The translations under genes and the position numbers were made by a program. The notes under the pieces were generated by a model, which did no database searches, was not told the DNA's origin, and saw only the letters and a list, made by a program, of their open reading frames with translations. From assembly GCA_026417815.1 (NCBI GenBank), contig JAOACN010000384.1:1-9828 (forward strand): DNA of 9,828 bases, in the 5' to 3' direction. This document shows positions 1 to 6,464 of this stretch, in pieces. The stretch comes from Chloroflexaceae bacterium (GTDB lineage: Bacteria > Chloroflexota > Chloroflexia > Chloroflexales > Chloroflexaceae). How positions within the stretch are numbered: the first letter of the stretch is position 1; the number at the start of each line of letters is the position of its first letter.

Positions 1-954
1 GGTCAGGGGCGCGACCCGCCAGAACAGACGCCGCCGGGTGGAGAACAGCACCACGCCGATCACCAGCAGGGCGATCGCCAGCACCAGGAAACTGGCGCGG
101 CGCTGGTTGGCGAAGAAGCTGAAGAGGATTGGTGGGAGCAGCGCAAGCAGCCAGATCCGCTTCCACAACGACTCGCGGAAGATAAAGGCCCCGATGACCA
201 TCACAAATATCGAGTCGAAAAAGATGGACATCGGATGACTGCCGATCCGCTCGTGACCTTCGAGCGAGCCGCCCAGGGCGGTATACACGTGCACGACCCC
301 TACCAGGCCGCGCAGGGCGATGGCGATCAACAACGTCCACAGCAGCATGTTCACGTGCCGCCGCGTTTCGAGCAGGTTGGCTGCCAGCACGAAGACCAGC
401 GGCAGATAGGCCAGCGGTCTGACTTCCCACAGGGCTACGTTGGGGTTGCCCCCACCGCGCGCGATGCCGTAGACCAGCATGATCCCGACCAGGGCCGTGA
501 ATGCCATCAGCGGGGCGAAGATCGGTCCCCCGCGGAAGCGCAACCGCCGCGCGGCCATATCCTGACCGGCCCACCCTGCGATGGTGGCGATCAGGTAGGT
601 TTCCAGCGGGTTAATGATCAGATTATCGTGGACAAAGAACCACGACTCTACACTTGAAAAGTTCTTTGTGAACGGGTAGGCGGGCCACATGAGCCAGTCG
701 CCGGGCAGCGTCAACCCGACGATCAGGTACAGCCCGTACCGCGGCCGGATCAGGCACGTGCCCAGACCCGCCAGGTAGATCATCCAGGCGAAGATTACCG
801 GGCTGGGCGTGCCCCGCAGCATCCCGACGGCGACCGCGACGGTCAGGCCATAGAGGGCCAGAAAGCCCAGCAGCGCATTGCGCCTGCCACGGCGCTGGTA
901 GGCCCGCACACTCGCGTGGCGACGGGTTGAAAAGCTGTCAACCAGCAGGGCCAT
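1..954 (-). CDS. Wzy/O-antigen-ligase-like polysaccharide polymerase (3' end off the window)
   Basis: A continuous reading frame of 318 codons runs from an ATG at 954 to the left edge without a stop, so the C-terminus is missing. The translation is a multi-pass membrane protein. A basic N-terminal tail (RRHASVRAYQRRGRRN, residues 11-26) precedes hydrophobic segments at about 28-45, 54-68, 73-90, 118-130, 146-164, 180-193, 202-222, 245-259, 267-282 and 288-304. The segment NQRRASFLVLAIALL (283-297) resembles the Arg-containing stretch of the O-antigen ligase/Wzy_C family. By family knowledge, such proteins polymerise or ligate lipid-linked repeat units on the outer face of the membrane. The position downstream of flippase, chain-length and CpsD-like genes on the same strand supports this. 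The ribosome binding site is weak (GGGG about 6-8 nt before ATG) and lies in a hairpin. Polymerase versus ligase cannot be decided from the visible part. Confidence 0.75.
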   Translation of the reverse strand, partial: MALLVDSFSTRRHASVRAYQRRGRRNALLGFLALYGLTVAVAVGMLRGTPSPVIFAWMIYLAGLGTCLIRPRYGLYLIVGLTLPGDWLMWPAYPFTKNFSSVESWFFVHDNLIINPLETYLIATIAGWAGQDMAARRLRFRGGPIFAPLMAFTALVGIMLVYGIARGGGNPNVALWEVRPLAYLPLVFVLAANLLETRRHVNMLLWTLLIAIALRGLVGVVHVYTALGGSLEGHERIGSHPMSIFFDSIFVMVIGAFIFRESLWKRIWLLALLPPILFSFFANQRRASFLVLAIALLVIGVVLFSTRRRLFWRVAPLT

Positions 955-958
955 GCTC

Positions 959-973
959 TGCCCCTGTGGGGCA
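959..973 (-). promoter_or_regulatory. Hairpin overlapping the ribosome-binding region of the polymerase gene
   Basis: A perfect 6 bp stem (TGCCCC/GGGGCA) with a 3 nt loop ends 4 nt upstream of the ATG at 954. On the mRNA the only purine-rich stretch that could act as a Shine-Dalgarno sequence is one arm of this stem. A second GC palindrome (GGGGCGCCCC) lies at 978-987. The structure could dampen translation initiation. That role is inference; the inverted repeat itself is directly visible. Confidence 0.35.
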
Positions 974-1203
974 ACCCGGAGGGGCGCCCCAAGATCTTTC
1001 CTTAGACAGCCGCCTTTCGCCCAACAGGTAGAGGGAGGTAGGGAGGGTGCAGCCCTCGGCGATCCTCTGGTTCCGCCCGCAGCGGCAGACGTGTTCTGGT
1101 TTCGCCAGGGTGTACACCCGCCGCGGGCGGGACGGGGTTGTGGGGAGCCTTCCCGCCATCCTCCAACCGTAACTCAGGTGTGAACTATCTCCTACGATTC
1201 AGT

Positions 1204-1228
1204 CTCGGGGAAACTCGGCTTCCCCGAG
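1204..1228 (-). terminator. Perfect hairpin after the small membrane-protein gene; possible weak terminator
   Basis: CTCGGGGAA at 1204-1212 pairs perfectly with TTCCCCGAG at 1220-1228 around a 7 nt loop. It starts 7 nt downstream of the TGA of the small ORF at 1379-1236. There is no T-run after the stem on the minus strand, so it does not look like a strong intrinsic terminator. It could instead be a 3' stabiliser or processing structure between that gene and the polymerase gene. Confidence 0.4.
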
Positions 1229-1235
1229 TTGACCA

Positions 1236-1379
1236 TCAGGACGAACCGAACACAAAAATCACCACACTCAATACCAGCGCCATGCCGAGGATCACCCAGA
1301 TCATCGGGCGCACGGGCGCCGCGGGCCGCGCAAGCCCCAGCGCCACACAGGCAAGCAAAAAGAGGATGTATGGTCCCAC
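1236..1379 (-). CDS. Small two-helix membrane protein (47 aa, GTG start)
   Basis: This short frame begins with GTG at 1379 and ends with TGA at 1236. An in-frame stop four codons upstream of the GTG rules out a longer form. The peptide has two hydrophobic helices: YILFLLACVALGLA (residues 4-17) and MIWVILGMALVLSVVIFVF (26-44). A short loop with Arg18 and Arg24 separates them, which suggests a membrane hairpin with a cytoplasmic turn. It sits 68 nt downstream of the CpsD-like gene and upstream of the polymerase, all on the same strand, and a strong hairpin follows its stop. I recognise no family. The ribosome binding site is poor (AAGG 2 nt away, AGGA 14 nt away), so expression is uncertain. 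A subunit or regulator of the polymerase or flippase is possible but is only inference. The overlapping 66-residue frame at 1192-1392 has no helices and looks like a shadow. Confidence 0.45.
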   Translation of the reverse strand: MGPYILFLLACVALGLARPAAPVRPMIWVILGMALVLSVVIFVFGSS

Positions 1380-1447
1380 GGCCTTGTATCACTTCCTGTT
1401 GTCGTCAGGTCCCGCCGGGAGGCCCTGCACGGCAATCCAGAATGGTA

Positions 1448-2215
1448 TTACTCCTGGGGCACCAGATCGAGGATCCAGCGCGGCGTGGCGAAGGTCGCCT
1501 GGTTGAGCACCACGCCGAGAATGTTCAGGTGCCGGATGTCGTCGAGGGCCAGCTGGACGGTGGTCGTGGGCGTCAGGCCGTGGTGCGTCACGATTACGCA
1601 GGCGGCGCCCAACGAGGCCAGCGCAATCGCGTCACTTGTCGCCAGCACGGCCGGCACATCGAGGATCAGATGGTCGTAGCGTCGGGCCAGGCTCTCGATG
1701 GTCTCCTTCAGGGCGTCGCTCCGCGCAATCACCGGGCGCTGCTCCACGGCGACATGGCCCGCCGGCACGAGGACCAGATTGGGCAGCGCAGTCGCCATCA
1801 GGGCCTGCTCCAGGCTGGCGCTGCCCCGTACCACCTCGGCCAGGCCGGGGCGATCGGCGAGCGATGGCGGCAGGGCGCGGTTCGTCCCGCCGCTCCCCTG
1901 GGCCAGCAACCTGAGCATCCCCGGGTGCCACCAGTTCAACTCCACGATACATACCGTATGCGCCGTATCGCTCGCCAGCACCGTGCCCGGCGCCAGCGTT
2001 GTGTAGGTCACCCCCTCCTCGCGCAGGGCCGCGACCACTCTGAGCCGGGCCGGCAAGCCGGCGTTACAGACCAGGCCGGCGACCATGTGCCGCAGACTGT
2101 CCCCCGCCTCCGGGCGGAAGACGATCAGCGGGTCGCCACTTGCTGAACGCAGGGTCAGCGGCGTGGCCAGCACGTCCTGGGGAGGCTTATTCTTGCGAGC
2201 GCCAAACATACGCAT
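1448..2215 (-). CDS. CpsD/CapB-like P-loop protein with a degenerate Walker A (putative pseudo-tyrosine-kinase)
   Basis: The 255 aa protein keeps the layout of the cytoplasmic bacterial tyrosine-kinase domain (CpsD/CapB/Wzc C-terminus), which normally drives Wzz-linked chain-length control. Recognisable parts are the GLAEVVRGSASLEQAL block (124-139), NLVLVPAGH (146-154), a Walker-B-like HLILDVPAVLATSDA (182-196) and NILGVVLNQ (231-239). The nucleotide-binding part is altered. Where the family has a GEGKS/T Walker A motif this protein reads EEGVT (66-70), so the catalytic lysine is Val. The LLIDADLRRP block (Walker A') is CIVELNWWHPGM (89-100), with Glu for the first Asp. The tail lacks the usual tyrosine cluster. 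The frame is intact, so it is probably a functional non-catalytic protein. Two starts are possible: GGAG at 2218-2221 lies only 2 nt before the ATG at 2215 but 8 nt before the in-frame ATG at 2209, so 2209 (253 aa) may be the true start. Confidence 0.72.
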   Translation of the reverse strand: MRMFGARKNKPPQDVLATPLTLRSASGDPLIVFRPEAGDSLRHMVAGLVCNAGLPARLRVVAALREEGVTYTTLAPGTVLASDTAHTVCIVELNWWHPGMLRLLAQGSGGTNRALPPSLADRPGLAEVVRGSASLEQALMATALPNLVLVPAGHVAVEQRPVIARSDALKETIESLARRYDHLILDVPAVLATSDAIALASLGAACVIVTHHGLTPTTTVQLALDDIRHLNILGVVLNQATFATPRWILDLVPQE

Positions 2216-2340
2216 CTCTCCATGTTTCCCAGCCGTGTCTGCGGCAGGTAGGGGGCCTGCCCTCCCTGAAAACCTTCACCCCGTAAAGGGCCACAGGCGT
2301 GGCTTGCGAGCCACAGTCGAGCGCCCCATCTCCTTGCTGA

Positions 2341-3828
2341 TCAGGTTATACGGGTCTGGCCGCGGCGCAGGCCCAGGCGCGCAATGGCCTGGCCCGCCAG
2401 TTGCCGGATCGTTTGCACATCTTCGCCCGGCACGACGCGCAGGGCCGCGATCAGGCCAGCATAGGTCGCCGCGCCGAGGAGCACGGGCACAAGGATGAAC
2501 CGATCGCGAGTCAGCCAGCATACCCCCACCATTACCAGGCCGGCGAACAGCGCCCGCGCCGCGGTAGTCACATTCAGCCACGTCAGCGTCCCGCGGGGGA
2601 TCAGGAATATCCCCACCATCGTCTGACCTGCCTCGGTGATCAGAAAGGTGATGGCGCCGGTCAGTGCGCCGTTGTTAAACACCCGCTGGCTCCACGGCAC
2701 CAGAAGAATGTCCAGGACGATCGTCACCACGGTTGCGATGCCAAGAACGATGGTCCAGCGATTGACCCGTTCGGTTGAGACCAGGATCTGGGCGATCAAG
2801 ATGTTCAGGTAGACGAAGACTACCACCACGCCCATCAGTGCCAGGATCGGACCGGCAGGGGCGAACTCCGGACCATAGATCAGGCTGATCAGCGCCGGAG
2901 CAATCGCCATCATCCCAAAGCCCACCGGAATGCCCACCAGAAACATGATGTTGAAGCTCTTCCGATTGATGCGTCGCAACGCATCCGCGGCGTTGTCGAA
3001 TGACCGGGCCATCAGCGGGAACAGGGCCGTGGTCAGCGTCACCGGAACAAACATCACCGTGCTGAAGAGGGTAGCCGCGGTCGTGTAGTAGCCCACGGCG
3101 CGCTCGCCAATCAGCGCAGCGATAACTTGCTTGTCCACCTCGTTGTACACCACCACGATCAGGCTGACCAGCAGGTACGGTGCGCCGGCCCGGAGCAGCG
3201 GCGCCACCTCGCGCAGCGATGGAAGAACCAGCGGGTGCAGGCGCAGGTAACTCCGGGCCACCACCGCCAGCAGGGCGCAGCTCCCCACGACGTAGAGCCA
3301 CGCGATCCAGAACACGCTGGCGTCGAAGATCAGCACCGCCGCCAGGGCCAGCAGGGAGTAGACAAGCTTGTTGGCGACCAGCCCCAGCGAGATGAACTCC
3401 ATGCGCTCAAGACCGCGGAGCGCGCTCATGAACGCATCGGCGGCCAGTTCAAACACGCCCGCCAGGCCCACGACCGCGACGATCCCGACCACTGCCGGAG
3501 GATAGTCGAGCAGCGCCACGTAGCACCCGACCGCGACCGCGCCGCCCGTGAACGTCAGCGCCCGTGCCGCCAACGTTGCGCCGACCAGGCGCGGGGCCTG
3601 TTCGGGCGCCCGCGCGATCGCCCTGGTTACTGCCACGTCGGTTCCAAACTTGCACAGCACCGTGGCAATCGCCCAGAGCGAGATCGCCAGGTAGAACTGG
3701 CCAATCTGGGCAGGGCCGAGCTGGCGCGGCAGAACGATTGTCAGCAGCAACGTCAGGCTCCACGTCAGGAGTTGTGAGCTCATCAACGCGCCGATGTTTT
3801 TCGCGATGATCTGGACGTTGCTGGTCAT
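2341..3828 (-). CDS. Wzx-type polysaccharide flippase (PST/MATE-like)
   Basis: This 495 aa protein has about 12-14 hydrophobic segments spread over its whole length, the usual size and look of polysaccharide transporter (PST/MVF superfamily) proteins that flip lipid-linked repeat units across the cytoplasmic membrane. Family-like features are the N-terminal amphipathic start followed by ALMSSQLLTWSLTLLLTIVLPRQLG (14-38), LGPAQIGQFYLA (37-48), the central NEVDKQVIAALIGERAVGYY (229-248) corresponding to the family's D-x-IG-x-GYY-like stretch, and SLIYGPEFAPAGPILALM (315-332). It lies between the Wzz-like and CpsD-like genes on the same strand, 427 nt after the former and 125 nt before the latter. 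No good Shine-Dalgarno sequence is visible before the ATG at 3828. The substrate cannot be predicted. Confidence 0.88.
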   Translation of the reverse strand: MTSNVQIIAKNIGALMSSQLLTWSLTLLLTIVLPRQLGPAQIGQFYLAISLWAIATVLCKFGTDVAVTRAIARAPEQAPRLVGATLAARALTFTGGAVAVGCYVALLDYPPAVVGIVAVVGLAGVFELAADAFMSALRGLERMEFISLGLVANKLVYSLLALAAVLIFDASVFWIAWLYVVGSCALLAVVARSYLRLHPLVLPSLREVAPLLRAGAPYLLVSLIVVVYNEVDKQVIAALIGERAVGYYTTAATLFSTVMFVPVTLTTALFPLMARSFDNAADALRRINRKSFNIMFLVGIPVGFGMMAIAPALISLIYGPEFAPAGPILALMGVVVVFVYLNILIAQILVSTERVNRWTIVLGIATVVTIVLDILLVPWSQRVFNNGALTGAITFLITEAGQTMVGIFLIPRGTLTWLNVTTAARALFAGLVMVGVCWLTRDRFILVPVLLGAATYAGLIAALRVVPGEDVQTIRQLAGQAIARLGLRRGQTRIT

Positions 3829-3963
3829 AACCAGGAGCCGGAAGATGCTTCCCCTCCGGCGGCATGTACCCTGAGCAAAGCGAAGGGTGCAGGGCTTCGG
3901 CTTCTTCGCTCAGCATGACAGGGCGAGCGAAATACCGAGAAACTTCGTTCACAGACTACGTAT
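3829..3963. other. Intergenic stretch before the repeat cluster, no gene seen
   Basis: This is the first part of the 427 nt gap between the flippase and Wzz-like genes. I see no credible coding frame here. It contains pyrimidine/purine-biased sequence but no clear promoter for the flippase gene. The rest of the gap (3964-4255) is occupied by repeat elements described separately. Confidence 0.5.
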
Positions 3964-4050
3964 CTCTACGTTGTCACTTTGCCGCGGGGGGGTGCGGGGG
4001 CCGCAGGCCCCCTCCTCCCAGCAGAAGCCGCGGCAAGTGACGAAGTAGAG
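3964..4050. repeat. Family B inverted-repeat element, copy 1 (87 bp)
   Basis: The element opens with CTCTACGTTGTCACTTTGCC and closes with the near-exact reverse complement (GGCAAGTGACGAAGTAGAG), giving terminal inverted repeats of about 23 bp with 2 mismatches and one extra base. The centre holds a perfect hairpin (GGGGGCC-GCA-GGCCCCC, 3996-4012). A second copy, diverged mainly at its right end, lies at 8410-8506. It carries no coding capacity and looks like a MITE- or REP-like palindrome. Confidence 0.75.
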
Positions 4051-4053
4051 TTA

Positions 4054-4217
4054 TGATCATTAAGAAATAAATCCGGTATAGCCCGCGCAGGCGGGCTTCG
4101 CATCGGTAGCCCGCGGCTTCAGCCGCCGGCCTACCGATGCGAAGCCCGGTTGATATTGTTCATCTTCATCAGCCGCCGGGCTACCGGGCGAATACCGGTT
4201 GATATTCTTATCTTCAT
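4054..4217. repeat. Family A palindromic element, copy 1
   Basis: The left end (ATTAAGAAATAAATCCGGTAT, key words ATTAAGAA and CCGGTAT) is matched by an inverted right end (ATACCGG...ATTCTTATCTTCAT). Inside is an 18 bp perfect stem, 4092-4109 pairing with 4131-4148, plus a smaller GCGGC/GCCGC hairpin at its apex. The right-end motif (CGGTTGATATT...CATCTTCAT) occurs twice in tandem, at about 4146-4169 and 4194-4217. It abuts family B copy 1 with only 3 nt between them. Related copies are at 6036-6175, 6291-6464 and 8284-8590. Confidence 0.72.
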
Positions 4218-4258
4218 TATGGCAATCCACACTGGTATTGCCCGCGCACCGGCCTTCA
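4218..4258. repeat. Degenerate GC-rich palindrome remnant reaching the Wzz stop codon
   Basis: The sequence ACTGGTATTGCCCGCGCACCGG followed by CCTTCAGGCCCGCGG (read across 4230-4266) resembles the GGTAT-GCCCGCG and CTTCAG parts of the family A elements. The TGA of the Wzz-like gene (4256-4258) lies within the CTTCAGG part. The likeness is partial and this is a low-confidence call. Confidence 0.3.
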
Positions 4259-5326
4259 GGCCCGCGGTTTAACCGTACCGGGCTGGGCGGCGCTTGCATC
4301 GGCGCGCTGCGGATGCCGGGCGCCGCCGGGAAGCCGTTGTGGGCGGCCAGGGTGCGGGGCGCTCTCGGCAGCTATAGTGGCGAGCAGGGGGAGATGAAGC
4401 GCGTGGCGCACATCAACGGGGAAGCGCAGGGTCCGATCCAGCAACGCGGCCACACCCACCCCGACCAGGCTCAGCCCCAGGCCAACCCCCCCAAAGATCC
4501 CGATGAGCAACACCGTCCGCCGAAGGGAGAACGTTTCGATGGGCGCGGTAGGGGCATCAATGACCATGTAGGTCTGCCTGGTGATGCTCTCAGCCTTGGC
4601 CAGGGCCAGCCGGGCGCTCTCTTCGTTCTTCAGCGTCTCGGAGACGCGCTCCTCGGCCCGCCTGATTTCCGACTCCAGCCGGGCGATTTCCATGCGCTCC
4701 TCTGGCGGGCGGCTGCCGCGCAACGGCTCGGGGTAGGTTTCCAGATACGTCCGCAGATTGTCGCGCGCGCGCTGGAGATCCTCCTGGTACGGCCCGATCA
4801 GATTGGCGAAAAAGTTCTGCGCGACAACGCTTTCCTGAAACTCCTTGTTGATCTGCCACTGGATGTACGAGTCCATCACCGAGGCGGCCATCTCCTGGGC
4901 CACCTGGGCATTGCGATCGCGCGCGCTGATGGCCACCAGTTTCTCGCCCAGCGCCGTTACGGTAATGGACCTGCGGAAGGCGGTCAGCGCGTCACGCACC
5001 TCGCGCGGGTTGCCACGCATCAAGGGCTCCCACGAGGTCTTCTGGATCGCCGAGCGCACGAATGCGTCGGTAGCCAGCAGTTCACGCAATTCGCCGGCGG
5101 TGATTTCGGCCGGCGTGCGCCAGTAGCTTGCCCCTTGCCCATTGCTGGTGAGGGTGGCCAGCAGCGACTGTTTCTCGATCAGCAGCGTGCCGGTCGCGGT
5201 ATGCCGGGGCGGGGCAAGGAACACGAAGGCGATGCCCGCTGCCAGCATCAGCGCCACCGGCGCCAGATAGAGCCAGCGATGGCGAAAGTAGCTTTCCAGT
5301 AACCGGAGCAAGATAAGTCTGAGCAT
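4256..5326 (-). CDS. Wzz-type chain-length determinant / polysaccharide co-polymerase
   Basis: This 356 aa inner-membrane protein has the Wzz architecture: a short cytoplasmic N-terminus, TM1 at about 19-39 (LYLAPVALMLAAGIAFVFLAP), a large extracytoplasmic domain, and TM2 at about 271-296. A long helical, charged region (about 140-250) is likely coiled coil. A proline-containing motif, DAPTAPIETFSLRR (257-270), sits just before TM2, as expected for the family. After TM2, DRTLRFPVDVRHALHLPLLATI (297-318) matches the segment that in two-part systems leads to the tyrosine kinase. The chain then ends in a 35-residue Pro/Arg/Ala-rich tail with no kinase domain, so a separate CpsD-type partner is expected, and one is encoded at 2215-1448. 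By family, it sets polymer length together with Wzy. The ATG at 5326 is preceded by a good ribosome binding site (AAGGAAGG, 2-5 nt gap). It is the first gene of the minus-strand cluster. The stop falls at the edge of a repeat. Confidence 0.85.
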   Translation of the reverse strand: MLRLILLRLLESYFRHRWLYLAPVALMLAAGIAFVFLAPPRHTATGTLLIEKQSLLATLTSNGQGASYWRTPAEITAGELRELLATDAFVRSAIQKTSWEPLMRGNPREVRDALTAFRRSITVTALGEKLVAISARDRNAQVAQEMAASVMDSYIQWQINKEFQESVVAQNFFANLIGPYQEDLQRARDNLRTYLETYPEPLRGSRPPEERMEIARLESEIRRAEERVSETLKNEESARLALAKAESITRQTYMVIDAPTAPIETFSLRRTVLLIGIFGGVGLGLSLVGVGVAALLDRTLRFPVDVRHALHLPLLATIAAESAPHPGRPQRLPGGARHPQRADASAAQPGTVKPRA

Positions 5327-5395
5327 AGCCTTCCTTCAGCTTGCTGGCCTGGCGAGAACGTATTACGTAGTGGAGGCCGTATTGATCCGCACCGT

Positions 5396-5423
5396 ATGAT
5401 AACAAGTCGTATCGCCAGGACAA
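5396..5423 (-). promoter_or_regulatory. Candidate sigma-70-type promoter for the minus-strand polysaccharide cluster
   Basis: On the minus strand TTGTCC (5423-5418) is followed after 16 nt by TATCAT (5401-5396), with a TGT extension directly upstream of the -10 box. Transcription would start near 5389 and leave an untranslated leader of about 60 nt before the ATG at 5326. The match and position are good, but it is a consensus reading only. Confidence 0.45.
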
Positions 5424-6003
5424 TGAACGCTGCCGTGTGTAAAAATTCATCCGGGCCGCGTGAGCCTGTCAGTGTCCGTAAACGTTCCTGGCCTTTCCCG
5501 TGCGCCGGGTGCCGCACGGGCCCGCGGTGCGGTTTTCAGGCCCGGATTTCGATTGTATCATGCTAAGGTGACATTTTCTTCACCCAGGCGCCAATTGTCA
5601 GGTTCTCACGGCGCCTGCCCGACCCGGGCGCGCCTGCCCCTCTGCTATCTCCTTCGTCCTGTCAGGCTCAATGCGGCTATGTCGTACGACCATGGAACGC
5701 AACCAGAAAGCCCTCCCCATCTGGCGTCATGGCGCCTGCGGTGAAGGATCTGTCATTCTCCCGCCCGCAGCCTGTAAGCCAATTGTTTCCTGGCACTGTT
5801 AGAGTCCTCACACACGAGAGCCGCACCCGGGGTGCGCCAGCACGTGGATAGAACGGGAACGTCCATGAAGGTTACATGCTCCCGCACGCCTTCTTCTCCG
5901 CGAACGAGAGGAAGTGAGATTGCCAGCCGTCCGGGCGCGCAGCGTCCGCAAACGGTGAGCGCCGTTCGTGGTAGGGAGCAGTTGTTCCGGACCCTCTCCG
6001 TCG
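5424..6003. other. Divergent intergenic region with no supported gene
   Basis: About 580 nt between the Wzz promoter and the repeat cluster. Frames of about 100 codons exist on both strands (5460-5744 plus; 5753-6067 minus), but they are compositionally unlike proteins, have no ribosome binding site or recognisable motif, and the second runs into a repeat. A 7 bp hairpin (CCGTGCG/CGCACGG, 5498-5519) is visible. At 5538-5566 a weak plus-strand promoter-like pair (TTTCAG, 16 nt, TATCAT) could serve the glycosyltransferase, but it is about 1.1 kb away. The long leader suggests regulatory content I cannot resolve. Confidence 0.5.
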
Positions 6004-6035
6004 GGTGTGACGAAACGTCTTGCACGTTTCCCTTT

Positions 6036-6175
6036 GCCCGGCGGCTGATGCAGATTAAGAATATCAACCGGTATTCGCCCGGTAGCCCGGCGGCTGAAGC
6101 CGTGGGCTACCGCTGCAAAGCCCGCCTGCGCGGGCTATACCGGATGTAATTCTTAATCTGCATCAGCCGCCGGGC
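6036..6175. repeat. Family A palindromic element, copy 2 (longest terminal inverted repeats)
   Basis: The outer ends are exact 27 bp inverted repeats: 6036-6062 (GCCCGGCGGCTGATGCAGAT then TAAGAAT) and 6149-6175. After a short variable stretch both are followed inward by the shared CCGGTAT word. The interior contains GGTAGCCC...GGGCTACC and GCCCGC...GCGGGC hairpins. Relative to copy 1 the element is in the opposite orientation. No target-site duplication is apparent in the flanks. Confidence 0.8.
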
Positions 6176-6268
6176 TAACGTCCTGCGAAGCCGGCGCAGG
6201 CCGGCTTCAGCAGGCTACGCCGTGAGCCCTGGCCCGAGCCGGGACGAAGGCTCAGCCGAACGGTAGCC
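6176..6268. repeat. Hairpin region with family C module, copy 1
   Basis: A 46 bp module at 6218-6263 (starting CGCCGTGAGCCCTGGCCCGA and ending with GGCTCAGCCG plus 5 nt) occurs again at 8325-8370 with one mismatch. Here it sits between GGCTAC (6213-6218) and GTAGCC (6263-6268), that is, in the loop of a hairpin. Upstream, GAAGCCGGC-GCAG-GCCGGCTTC (6188-6209) forms another perfect stem. Confidence 0.7.
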
Positions 6269-6290
6269 TTCGCAATGCTAGCCGGAGCCT

Positions 6291-6464
6291 TATGAAGATT
6301 AAGAAAAGAATTCGGTATACCACCATCATCCCTTTGGCAGCATCACGCGCTGCGGGCTAAAGCCCTCCTCAGGACGTGGAAGCCCCGCAGGGGCTTTCGT
6401 GAACTCAGCCAGGGCTTTAGCCCGCAGCGTTCGGCGATACCGAAATATTTTCTTAACGTTCATC
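6291..6464. repeat. Family A-like palindromic element with a different core, copy 3
   Basis: The ends are diverged family A termini: GAAGATTAAGAAAAGAATTCGG (read in part) on the left, and CCGAAATATTTTCTTAACGTTC (read in part) inverted on the right. The core differs from the other copies. It is an 18 bp perfect stem, 6349-6366 pairing with 6411-6428, enclosing a second stem AAGCCCC/GGGGCTT (6380-6386 and 6390-6396). It lies about 175 nt upstream of the glycosyltransferase start. Confidence 0.65.

Noticed and set aside
235..657. Plus-strand 140-residue frame opposite the polymerase gene
   Set aside because: It is rich in Gln, His, Asp and Arg with no motif, as expected from the antisense of a hydrophobic membrane-protein gene. 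The minus frame reads through 318 codons with membrane helices.
938..1159. 73-residue minus frame overlapping the polymerase start
   Set aside because: It has no hydrophobic segments, no motif and no good ribosome binding site, and its composition looks random.
1229..2146. Plus-strand 305-residue frame opposite the CpsD-like gene
   Set aside because: It is antisense to a clearly homologous minus-strand gene and has low-complexity Gln/Arg/His composition. High GC explains the length.
2276..2341. Possible 17-codon leader peptide upstream of the CpsD-like gene (ATG after AAGGAG, minus strand)
   Set aside because: AAGGAG directly abuts the ATG with no spacing, and the peptide shows no attenuator-like codon run or associated hairpin-terminator.
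4199..5302. Plus-strand 367-residue frame opposite the Wzz-like gene
   Set aside because: It is the antisense of a well-supported Wzz gene, starts within a repeat and has no domain pattern.
5460..6067. Possible small genes in the divergent intergenic region (plus 5460-5744, minus 5753-6067)
   Set aside because: There is no ribosome binding site and no recognisable motif, and the minus frame begins inside a family A repeat.
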